Of a DNA stretch of 22,241 bases, positions 13,804 to 21,115 are shown one piece after another. Under the pieces are notes generated by a model. It had not been told where the DNA came from. It worked only from the letters and a program-made list of their open reading frames with translations, and did no database searches. The DNA lies in the NCBI GenBank assembly GCA_946056455.1, contig CAMGJS010000001.1:1-22241 (forward strand). Reading direction: 5' to 3'. Every line of letters begins with the position of its first letter. Positions within the stretch are counted from its first letter, which is position 1. This DNA is from an uncultured Clostridia bacterium (GTDB lineage: Bacteria; Bacillota; Clostridia; Oscillospirales; Ruminococcaceae). Position numbers and translations under genes: made by a program.

Positions 13804-15393
13804 TTATATGGAATTGATTGTGGCTTTTTCTGCCGACAAAAGCTTTTCAAACTTCTTTGCGTATTCGGCAAAGGATTTTATGTCGGTTTCTGTGGGAGCT
13901 AAAACTTCGCCCTGCATATTCGCAAAAACTTTCTGCGACAAGAAGTCGGCAAGGTTTTCGTCTTTATTTTCTCTTACATTATAGTCGGCGAGGATTGCTA
14001 TTCCCCACGCTCCGCCCTCTCCTGCCGAGCGCATAAGCTCAACGGGAACGCCGAGAGCGGCGGCAAGATAACGCTGTCCCGCTACGGGAGGTTTAAAAAG
14101 TCCGCCGTGAGCGTAAATCTTATCGAGGCTTATCTTTTCTTCCAAGAGAAGAATGTCCATTCCCAGCTTTAATGTTGACATTGCCGAGTAGACAAGGCAA
14201 CGCATAAGGTTGTTTATTGTGAACTTTCCGTCGGGGGTTTTTGCAAGCAGAGGTCTGCCCTCAGTAAAGCCCGTAACATGCTCGCCCGAATGGTAGTTAC
14301 AGCTTACAAGTCCGCCGAGGTCGTCATCGGCTGTGAGGGACGCCTCGTAAAGCTTGTCATAAAGCTCGCTTTTAGGGGGATTTACTCCGAAAAGGCTTAA
14401 AACTCCGCCGAAAAGCTTTACATAGCTGTCAAGGTCGGTTGAGCAGTTGTTGCAGTGTACCATCGCAACGGGACTGCCGTCGGGAGTAGCTACTATGTCA
14501 ATCTGTTCATAGCGTTTTGAGAGGTCCTTTTCAAGAACTACCATACCGAAGATTGATGTTCCTGCCGAAACATTACCTGTTCTTTTTGCTATGCTGTTTG
14601 TTGCGACCATACCCGTTTCTGCGTCGCCCTCGGGCGGACAGAAATTGATGTTTCCGCCGAATGTTCCCGTTTTATCGAGAAGCTTTGCGCCCTCTGCGGT
14701 AAGTGTTCCCGCACTTTCGCCAACGGGGATAATTTTAGGGAGAATGTCACGGATTTTTTCATTGAAGGCTGTACCCTCGGTGAGAGCGTCAAACTGCGTG
14801 AGCATTTTTTCGTTATAGTTGCCCGTTTCGACTGAAATAGGGAACATTCCCGAGCCGTCGCCCGTGCCTATAACCTTTTTGCCCGTCAGTTTCCAGTGAA
14901 CATAGCCTGCAAGGGTGGTGATGTATTTTATCTTTGAGATATGTTCTTCTTTGTTCAGTATCGCCTGATAGAGATGTGCGACGCTCCAACGCTGAGGAAT
15001 GTTGAACTCGAACTTTTCGCTTAAAACCTCAGCCGCCTCGGAGGTTATGGTGTTTCTCCAGGTGCGGAACGGAACGAGAAGCTTATCGTTTTCGTCAAAG
15101 GCAAGATAGCCGTGCATCATTGCGGAAATGCCGATGGACGAAGTTGTTTTAAGGTCGGTACCGTATTTTTCACGGACATTCTTCATAAGGTCTGAAAAAC
15201 AATCGGCAAGACCGTTGTCTATATCCTCTTCGGAATATGTCCAGATACCGTCTTTCAGTTTATTTTCCCAGTCGTGAACTCCGACGGCGAGTATTGAAAA
15301 ATCCTTTGCGATAAGAACGGCTTTTATTCTTGTTGAGCCGAACTCGATACCTATTGAAGTAAGACCGTTTTCAATCTGATTTCTGATATCCAA
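13804..15393 (-). CDS. FGGY-family carbohydrate kinase, probable L-ribulokinase
   Basis: About 529 aa from a TTG at 15393, chosen because AGGTGA lies six nt upstream. A GTG three codons earlier is the alternative (532 aa). The N-terminal ATP/sugar lobe begins SIGIEFGSTRIKAVLIA, and a glycine-rich C-terminal nucleotide region appears around KIYAHGGLFKPPVAGQ. An aspartate in the GTGDGSGMFPI region belongs to the sugar-binding domain. The sequence lacks the DxGT start of classic AraB (EFGST here) and looks like the divergent clostridial ribulokinase type described as AraK in Clostridium acetobutylicum; this assignment is from memory and context. With AraA and AraD present and no other kinase, it is the only candidate for L-ribulose to L-ribulose-5-P. 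A xylulokinase role is possible. Confidence 0.85.
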   Translation of the reverse strand: MDIRNQIENGLTSIGIEFGSTRIKAVLIAKDFSILAVGVHDWENKLKDGIWTYSEEDIDNGLADCFSDLMKNVREKYGTDLKTTSSIGISAMMHGYLAFDENDKLLVPFRTWRNTITSEAAEVLSEKFEFNIPQRWSVAHLYQAILNKEEHISKIKYITTLAGYVHWKLTGKKVIGTGDGSGMFPISVETGNYNEKMLTQFDALTEGTAFNEKIRDILPKIIPVGESAGTLTAEGAKLLDKTGTFGGNINFCPPEGDAETGMVATNSIAKRTGNVSAGTSIFGMVVLEKDLSKRYEQIDIVATPDGSPVAMVHCNNCSTDLDSYVKLFGGVLSLFGVNPPKSELYDKLYEASLTADDDLGGLVSCNYHSGEHVTGFTEGRPLLAKTPDGKFTINNLMRCLVYSAMSTLKLGMDILLLEEKISLDKIYAHGGLFKPPVAGQRYLAAALGVPVELMRSAGEGGAWGIAILADYNVRENKDENLADFLSQKVFANMQGEVLAPTETDIKSFAEYAKKFEKLLSAEKATINSI

Positions 15394-15410
15394 AATTATC
15401 ACCTGCTTTT

Positions 15411-16517
15411 TCAGTTTGCCGCCGCTTTATTCTGCGGTGTCTGCGGTTTTTCTGCCATAGCTGCCTGTTTTTTTGTCTGTCTTGACTTTCTTGAAACAAC
15501 TATACTCTGAACAACGAGGAAGATACAAAGCATTGCGGCGATTGTAATTCCTGTCCACCAAGCCTGGTCAAGTCCTACCGATGAAACTATGTTCTGGATA
15601 AGGCTAAGTGACATTACACCGAAGAGTGTTCCGATGATGTTACCTACACCGCCAGTGAGCATTGTTCCGCCGATGATTGTTGAGGCAATAGCGTTCATCT
15701 CTGCGCCCATTGCGTGAGATGCCGCACCCGAACCAACATGCATAAAGTAAACATAACCGCCTATTCCTGCAAAAAGTCCGCAAAGAACATAGGAGCTGAA
15801 TGTTACTCTCTTGACATTTACACCGAGCATAAGTGCGCTCTGACGATGTCCGCCCACTGCATAGAAGTTTCTGCCGAATTTTGTCCATTTAAGAACAAAG
15901 AAGAGTATTGCAACGATGAGAAGTGCTACAATTACGCCGATTTCAATATAAGCGTCGATATAGTTGCCCGCTTTGTTATAAGAGCCCATTCCGGGGATTA
16001 TTATTCTTGTGTCCTTTAATGCCACAAAGCTTTCGTTCTCAACATTGAAGGGGTTGGTGTGAACAATAGTTGTCATACCTCTTGCAAAAAACATTCCCGC
16101 AAGGGTGACGATGAACGGCTGGATTTCAAGGTATGCAATAAGATAACCCTGAACAAGACCGAACGCAAGACCTATTGCTATGGCAATAAGCATTGAGACG
16201 AAAACATTTCCGCCCATATAATCAAGATATACGGCACAGCTCATACTTACGAGAGCGGTAACTCCTCCGACGGAAATATCAATTCCGCCCGTTATCATAA
16301 CGAGTGTCATTCCGCAGGAAAGAATAATGAGAGCCGCGTTTGCATTGAGTATATTGAAAAGCGTCTGAGGCTTTAAGAAGCCTTTGCCGAGAAAAATCAT
16401 TGCTCCGATATACATAAGTATAAATACAACTATTGTTATCGAAGTCAGCAGGTTTGTATCAGACATACCGCCGATTTTTTTCATTATTGTTCTCGGAGAG
16501 AATTTATTTTCTGACAT
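15411..16517 (-). CDS. yjfF: Sugar ABC transporter permease, YjfF-like (second permease)
   Basis: A 368-aa inner membrane permease of the RbsC/BPD_transp_2 family. Typical segments are LSCGMTLVMITGGIDISVGG, IQPFIVTLAGMFFARG, and AIASTIIGGTMLTGGVGNIIG. The TLAGMFFARG and MLTGGVG...GTLFGV blocks resemble E. coli YjfF, the second permease of the galactofuranose transporter, more than RbsC. The C-terminus is a charged, Lys/Gln/Ala-rich cytoplasmic tail. The ribosome site GAGGG is seven nt from the ATG. It probably pairs with the other permease as a heterodimer. Confidence 0.88.
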   Translation of the reverse strand: MSENKFSPRTIMKKIGGMSDTNLLTSITIVVFILMYIGAMIFLGKGFLKPQTLFNILNANAALIILSCGMTLVMITGGIDISVGGVTALVSMSCAVYLDYMGGNVFVSMLIAIAIGLAFGLVQGYLIAYLEIQPFIVTLAGMFFARGMTTIVHTNPFNVENESFVALKDTRIIIPGMGSYNKAGNYIDAYIEIGVIVALLIVAILFFVLKWTKFGRNFYAVGGHRQSALMLGVNVKRVTFSSYVLCGLFAGIGGYVYFMHVGSGAASHAMGAEMNAIASTIIGGTMLTGGVGNIIGTLFGVMSLSLIQNIVSSVGLDQAWWTGITIAAMLCIFLVVQSIVVSRKSRQTKKQAAMAEKPQTPQNKAAAN

Positions 16518-16547
16518 ATTTAATCCCTCATTTCAAGATACAATTTG

Positions 16548-17651
16548 TTAGTTTGCGGATTTTGCCGCCGCCGATGCCTTTATCTTCTTTAAAAGAGCGG
16601 CAAGCTTTTCTCTTACTATCGGGGCGCTCATAACAACGAGAATGATTACTACAATAGCCTTATAAGCCGAGAGAGCCTCTGATGAAACCTCAAGCTTATA
16701 AAGAGTTGTTGTGAGGAACTGGATAACATACGCTCCGAGAACAGAGGCACCGATGTTGAATTTTCCTCCCGAAAGGGCGTTTCCGCCGAGGGCAACTGCT
16801 AATATAGCGTCCATTTCGATGTCCTTTGCAACTACCGAGTAGTTAATCGTTGAAAGACGGCTTACCTTGATAAAGCCTGCAACAGCAACGAAAAATCCGA
16901 GAATTACATAGGTGATGAACTTGATGAATTCGGGGTTAAGTCCGTTAAGACGGGATGAGTTCTGATTTATTCCGACTGATTGGATGTATAGTCCCAGACT
17001 CGTGAACTTAAAGACAAGCGCCGTGATTATCATACAAGCGACAGCTATGAAGAAAGATGTGGGAATGGGTATACCGGGTAAAAATCCTCCGAAGTAGCTG
17101 AAAACCTTATCGCTTACTATGGGGAGTTCGTTATTGTTTATCCAGGCGGCGATTGAACGACCTGCCGTGAAGAGAATGAGCGTTGCGACCATCGGCTGAA
17201 TTTTGAAGTAGGCAACGAGCGTTCCGTTGAATGCGCCGAATGCCATTGCAACAAGACAGCTTACAAGAAATGCAACGATAATGGGAGCCTGCAAGGTCTC
17301 GGGGCGTGAGTCTGTTCCGCAAAGAACACGGAGCACAACGCTTCCGCTGATTGCTATTGCCGCACCGACAGAGATATCCTGTCCGCCCGAAGCCGCCGTT
17401 ACGAGAGTCATTCCTATTGCAAGAATGGCAAGCTCTGAGCCGTAGTCGAGTATTGTCATTATGTAGCCCGAAAGAACGGGGTTGCCGTCGCTTGAATAAC
17501 CAAGGGTTATTTTAAAGAACGACGGGTCTGCGATAAGATTGAAAATCGCAAGAAGTAAAAGTGCCGCTATGGGAATAAATATCTGATTTCTGAAAAGCTT
17601 TGAGAAAAATTCAGAAACGGGGTTTGTTTTTGCAGTTTTAATCTGTGCCAT
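16548..17651 (-). CDS. ytfT: Sugar ABC transporter permease, YtfT-like (first permease)
   Basis: A 367-aa RbsC-family permease. The segments LAILAIGMTLVTAASGGQD, IQPMVATLILFTAGRSIA, QSVGIN and MDAILAVALGGNALSGGKFN line up from memory with E. coli YtfT. The ATG overlaps the end of the ATPase gene by 14 bp and uses a GGAGG site inside it, a sign of coupled translation. It lacks the conventional GGIDLSVG, reading GGQDISVG. It forms the membrane channel together with the next gene. Confidence 0.88.
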   Translation of the reverse strand: MAQIKTAKTNPVSEFFSKLFRNQIFIPIAALLLLAIFNLIADPSFFKITLGYSSDGNPVLSGYIMTILDYGSELAILAIGMTLVTAASGGQDISVGAAIAISGSVVLRVLCGTDSRPETLQAPIIVAFLVSCLVAMAFGAFNGTLVAYFKIQPMVATLILFTAGRSIAAWINNNELPIVSDKVFSYFGGFLPGIPIPTSFFIAVACMIITALVFKFTSLGLYIQSVGINQNSSRLNGLNPEFIKFITYVILGFFVAVAGFIKVSRLSTINYSVVAKDIEMDAILAVALGGNALSGGKFNIGASVLGAYVIQFLTTTLYKLEVSSEALSAYKAIVVIILVVMSAPIVREKLAALLKKIKASAAAKSAN

Positions 17652-19164
17652 TAGCCTCGCCTCCCGCTATTGTGTTCATAATCATATTCTGGCTGAGTTC
17701 TTCGCCCGAAAGCTCGCCTACTGCTTTTCTGTCACGCATTACAACAAGGCGTGAACAGGTTCTGAGCATTTCGTCTGTTTCGGACGAAATAAAGGTGACG
17801 CTCATACCCTCTGACGCAAGCTTTAAGACAAGCTTTTGGATGTCGACCTTTGTTCCGACATCGATACCTCTTGTAGGTTCGTCAAGAATAAGGTATTCGG
17901 GGTTTGTGAGTAACCAGCGTCCGAGAAGAACTTTCTGCTGATTTCCGCCCGAAAGGGATTTGATAGGAGTGTTGACGGACGCTGTTTTGATGTCAAGAAG
18001 TTCGATATACTTATTGGCGTATTCCGTCGCCTTTGCTTTTGAAATGGGCTTGAAAAGTCCCTCTTTGACCTGCATTGCAAGAATGATGTTATCTCTTACG
18101 GAAAGGTCGCCGACGATACCGTCACGCTTTCTGTCCTCTGAAAGATAAGCAATGCCGTTTTTCATAGCGTCGATAGGCTTTGTTATCCTGACGGGCTTGC
18201 CGTGCATTTTGACTTCTCCGCCAAGGACTTTATCGGCGGCAAAAATCGCTCTTACACATTCACTTCTGCCCGAGCCTAAAAGTCCCGCAAAGCCGTTGAC
18301 TTCGCCCTTATGGATAGTAAAGTCTATGGGTTTTATATCCGCGTCGGAATAAAGTCCCTTTGCCTCAAAGACGGGGGGAATATTTTCATCGGCAACGAAT
18401 ACTGCCGCATCGCCCTTGATGTCTGAAAGGTCGTCAAGCTCTTTTCCGAGCATTTTTGAAACAAGCTGAACTCTGGGGAGTTCGCTTATTGTGTATTCTC
18501 CTACAAGTGTACCGTCACGAAGAACGGTGATTTTATCGCACACCTCGTAAACCTGGTCCAAGAAGTGCGTTACAAAGATTATTCCTACTCCGCGTGCTTT
18601 GAGGTTTCTCATAAGCACAAAGAGCTTTGCAACCTCGTTTTCGTCAAGGGACGAGGTGGGTTCGTCAAGGATAAGCACCTTGCACTGCATATCGACAGCT
18701 CTTGCTATCGCTACCATCTGCTGAACGGCGATGGAACAGCTTGCAAGTTGCTGTGTCGGTTTAACTGCGATGCCGAGAGAGTCAAGGACTTTCTGTGCCT
18801 CCTCGTTCATCTTCTTCCAGCTCAAAACCGAGCCTTTCTGTCTTCCTATGTAGATATTCTCCGCAACAGACAGATTGGGGCAGAGAGAAATTTCCTGATA
18901 AACTGTGCTGATACCCACATTCTGAGCGTCCCGAGGGGATTTGATATTCAAAGGCTTGTCAAAACCTTTCATCATTATCGTTCCCGAATCCTTGGGATAA
19001 ACTCCCGTGAGGACCTTGATGAGCGTGGACTTTCCTGCTCCGTTTTCTCCCATTAAAGCGTGAATTTCGCCCTCGCAAAGAGTGAAATCGACATTCTGGA
19101 GAGCCTTTACTCCGGGGAAGGACTTGCAAATGTTGCGCAATTCAAGCACTGCGTTTTCTTTCAT
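17638..19164 (-). CDS. ytfR: Sugar ABC transporter ATP-binding protein with two nucleotide-binding domains (YtfR/RbsA/AraG type)
   Basis: 508 aa, two fused ATPase domains, the standard for the pentose/hexose CUT2 class. Domain 1: Walker A GENGAGKST (39-47), a degenerate signature at about 143-149 (CSIAVQQ), Walker B LILDEPT (164-170). Domain 2: degenerate Walker A GLLGSGRS (294-301) in which GK[ST] is replaced, a canonical LSGGNQQ signature (404-410), and Walker B LILDEPT (425-431). This complementary degeneracy is normal in the family. It energises uptake for the two permeases that follow. The GGAGGTGA ribosome site precedes the ATG. A hairpin separates it from the binding-protein gene. Confidence 0.95.
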   Translation of the reverse strand: MKENAVLELRNICKSFPGVKALQNVDFTLCEGEIHALMGENGAGKSTLIKVLTGVYPKDSGTIMMKGFDKPLNIKSPRDAQNVGISTVYQEISLCPNLSVAENIYIGRQKGSVLSWKKMNEEAQKVLDSLGIAVKPTQQLASCSIAVQQMVAIARAVDMQCKVLILDEPTSSLDENEVAKLFVLMRNLKARGVGIIFVTHFLDQVYEVCDKITVLRDGTLVGEYTISELPRVQLVSKMLGKELDDLSDIKGDAAVFVADENIPPVFEAKGLYSDADIKPIDFTIHKGEVNGFAGLLGSGRSECVRAIFAADKVLGGEVKMHGKPVRITKPIDAMKNGIAYLSEDRKRDGIVGDLSVRDNIILAMQVKEGLFKPISKAKATEYANKYIELLDIKTASVNTPIKSLSGGNQQKVLLGRWLLTNPEYLILDEPTRGIDVGTKVDIQKLVLKLASEGMSVTFISSETDEMLRTCSRLVVMRDRKAVGELSGEELSQNMIMNTIAGGEANGTD

Positions 19165-19222
19165 TCACGGTTCACCTCCGAAAAAATTACAGTTTTTAAC
19201 ATTTTGTAGCAAATTTGGCTGC

Positions 19223-19254
19223 AAAAATGGCGGCGGGTGATGTTCCGCGCCGCC
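19223..19254 (-). terminator. Stem-loop with U-run between the binding-protein and ATPase genes
   Basis: On the minus strand GGCGGCG and CGCCGCC form a GC-only 7-bp stem around a 12-nt loop, followed by A and five T. Such an element just after a binding-protein gene usually acts as a partial terminator or as a 3' stabiliser. It would give more binding protein than membrane components. Confidence 0.75.
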
Positions 19255-19285
19255 TTTTGCATTGTTAAGAAAGAAAGTATATCTT

Positions 19286-20263
19286 TTAGATTCCGTAATT
19301 GTTTACATCGTCCTGAGTGATTGTTGCTGCGTCAAAGCCCTTTTCGTCCATTACAACAACCTTCTGCTCAAGCTTTTCGCCCTTTTCGAGCTTGTTGATG
19401 ATGTCAACTATGTAATCAGCTTGGAAAGGATTGCACTGACCGTCGTAGTTCCAGTTCTTCTTGAGGAGTTCTTCAAGAGCCCACTTGTTGCAGTCAAAGC
19501 CCATTACGATAACATCCTTGCCAACGCCGTGTGAGATATTTGCCTTATCAAGAGCTGCGACTGCACCCTTAGCCATATCGTCGTTTTCAGCGTAGATAAC
19601 ATTGAATGATTTGCCTGAGTCGATAACTGACTGAACTATCTGCTGAGCCTTTTCTGCGTTCCATTCAGCTGTCTGCTGTGTAACGATGTTCCAGCCCTTA
19701 GCCTTTGCTGTGTCTGTGAGAGCGCCTGAACGGCCCTTCTGTGCTGCTGAACCCATAACGCCCTGAATGTGAATGATGTTGTATTCGGGGAGGTTCTGTG
19801 ATTCGAGCCATGAAACTGCTGTTTCGCCTTCCTTAGCCATGTCTGAAACGATTGAAGCTTCGTAAAGTGATTCGTCAGCATCGATTGTGCGGTCGAAAAG
19901 GATAACCTTTACGCCTGCTGCCTGAGCGTCTTTAAGAACTGAATCCCAGCCTGCTGTGTCAGCTGCTGAAAGGAGAAGGTAGTCAACTTCGTCCTGAATG
20001 AACTTCTGAGCGTAACCAATCTGCTCGTCGTTCTTGAGTGAGTAAGCAAAGGATGCGTCATAGCCATTTTCCTTTGTGAAAGTTTCTTTCATGTCCTTGT
20101 CGTTTGCTGTACGGTATCCTGACTCGTTAGGGTCGTTGTTGATGATGCCGACTTTGATGAGGTCGCCGCCGTTTCCGCTATTTGCGGGAGCCTTAGTACA
20201 ACCTGCAAGTGAGAAACAAAGTGTTGTAGCGGCAACAAATGAGAGAATTTTCTTAAAGTTCAT
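19286..20263 (-). CDS. ytfQ: Sugar-binding lipoprotein of an ABC transporter, YtfQ-like
   Basis: A 325-aa extracellular lipoprotein of the periplasmic_binding_4 (LacI-like) class. The signal peptide ends in the lipobox LAGC with C22, followed by an Asn/Gly/Ser linker. The mature fold starts IKVGIINNDPNESGYRTAN. The SGYRTAN motif, GWDSVLKDAQAAGVKVILFDR and the SLYEASIVSDM segment resemble E. coli YtfQ (SGWRTAE, GWEPVLKEAKDAEIPVFLLDR). YtfQ binds furanose sugars. In this operon the ligand is most likely L-arabinose, perhaps its furanose form (inference). GGAGG lies eight nt before the ATG. Codon use is dominated by GCT/GCC Ala and AAC Asn, consistent with high expression. Confidence 0.92.
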   Translation of the reverse strand: MNFKKILSFVAATTLCFSLAGCTKAPANSGNGGDLIKVGIINNDPNESGYRTANDKDMKETFTKENGYDASFAYSLKNDEQIGYAQKFIQDEVDYLLLSAADTAGWDSVLKDAQAAGVKVILFDRTIDADESLYEASIVSDMAKEGETAVSWLESQNLPEYNIIHIQGVMGSAAQKGRSGALTDTAKAKGWNIVTQQTAEWNAEKAQQIVQSVIDSGKSFNVIYAENDDMAKGAVAALDKANISHGVGKDVIVMGFDCNKWALEELLKKNWNYDGQCNPFQADYIVDIINKLEKGEKLEQKVVVMDEKGFDAATITQDDVNNYGI

Positions 20264-20286
20264 AATTATTACCTCCGTATCATTGT

Positions 20287-20303
20287 GGGACGAATGTTGT
20301 CCC
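20287..20303 (-). promoter_or_regulatory. Short inverted repeat in the 5' untranslated region of the binding-protein gene
   Basis: GGGAC, 7 nt, GTCCC. It lies between the palindromic operator and the ribosome site. It may be a small RNA hairpin or part of a repressor site; its role is unclear. Confidence 0.4.
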
Positions 20304-20317
20304 TAAGTTGTACTTAG
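20303..20317 (-). promoter_or_regulatory. Candidate AraR operator at the transport operon promoter
   Basis: CTAAGT-TGT-ACTTAG, a perfect 6-bp inverted repeat with a 3-nt centre. It sits directly downstream of the -10, over the transcription start. The position is ideal for repression. Its TTGTAC-like core recalls AraR boxes of Firmicutes, and an AraR is encoded 0.8 kb upstream. The assignment to AraR is inference. Confidence 0.65.
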
Positions 20318-20346
20318 ATTATAATATGATTGTTCATACATTTATA
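20318..20346 (-). promoter_or_regulatory. Promoter of the arabinose transport/catabolism operon (weak -35)
   Basis: A consensus -10 TATAAT (minus strand, 20318-20323) with only TATAAA at the 17-nt-spaced -35 position (20341-20346). The poor -35 suggests activator dependence. Confidence 0.6.
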
Positions 20347-20349
20347 CCG

Positions 20350-20381
20350 AAAATTTTACGCATATTGTTTAAAATTTTACG
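20350..20381 (-). promoter_or_regulatory. Pair of 11-bp direct repeats, 21 bp apart, upstream of the -35 (candidate AraC-type site)
   Basis: AAAATTTTACG occurs at 20350-20360 and again at 20371-20381, identical, with a 21-bp period, or two helical turns. The first copy begins four bases from the -35. AraC-family activators bind direct repeats with this spacing at this place. The protein encoded just upstream is the obvious candidate. Confidence 0.55.
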
Positions 20382-20414
20382 ATTGTTGCAAGTTGTATTG
20401 CGAATTTGTATGTT

Positions 20415-21095
20415 TTAAGCAAAATTTGTATTGTTTTTACGAGCCTTAAACTCCTGAGGAGTAAGTCCTGTATGCTTTTTGAATATCTGGCTGAAATAGC
20501 GATAGTCGCCAAAGCCCACTTCATAAGCTATTTCATAGACCTTTTTGTTGGTACAGCAAAGCAGCGTTTTTGCCTTTTCTACGCGGATTTCTGTTAAATA
20601 TGTAACAAAGTTCACGCCCATTTCCTTTTTAAAAAGACTACTGAAATAGGTCGGAGTGAAGTTCATATAGTCGGCGGCATCTTTTAAGGACAAATATTCG
20701 TGCGGATAGTTTTCTTCAATGAATTTTTTAACTTTTGTGGCAAATTCTCCGCCTGACTTTGATACAACTTTTGTTCTCCACTTAATACATTGTAATAACA
20801 TCTCTGTAAAATATTCAACAGACTTGTCTGGTGTAGACAGTTTTTCAATGTCGTCAACTGTTCCAAAGAGTGAAACAAACTCGTCATCGGATATTCCGAT
20901 TTTTTGTGCAAAGGACTTTGCGGTAAGGTAAATATCGGTTGAAATATATAAACGCAAAAGGACAGATTTAAGCTCACAAAATCCGATTTTATCGAAAAAA
21001 TCAGCAATAACCATTCTGCCGTTTTCAAGCGAGCCGTTGTTTATCAGCTGTTGGAGCTGCTCGGTATCAATTTTGCGGACAGGTTCGTTATGCAA
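20415..21095 (-). CDS. Short AraC-family transcriptional regulator
   Basis: 226 aa. The C-terminal 100 residues (about 120-220) are a standard double helix-turn-helix AraC DNA-binding domain. It contains LKDAADYMNFTPTYFSSLFKKEMG and then VYEIAYEVGFGDYRYFSQIFKKHTGLTPQEF. The first 115 residues are mostly helical-looking and match neither an AraC cupin domain nor a receiver domain that I recognise. They resemble the middle part of YesN-like regulators. The start is TTG at 21095, supported by GGGGGAG seven nt upstream. It lies 20 nt behind araR, so the two regulators are co-transcribed. No sugar-binding pocket can be identified. The likely target is the promoter at 20318-20381. Confidence 0.85.
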   Translation of the reverse strand: MHNEPVRKIDTEQLQQLINNGSLENGRMVIADFFDKIGFCELKSVLLRLYISTDIYLTAKSFAQKIGISDDEFVSLFGTVDDIEKLSTPDKSVEYFTEMLLQCIKWRTKVVSKSGGEFATKVKKFIEENYPHEYLSLKDAADYMNFTPTYFSSLFKKEMGVNFVTYLTEIRVEKAKTLLCCTNKKVYEIAYEVGFGDYRYFSQIFKKHTGLTPQEFKARKNNTNFA

Positions 21096-21115
21096 GACGG
21101 TGCTCCCCCTTTATA

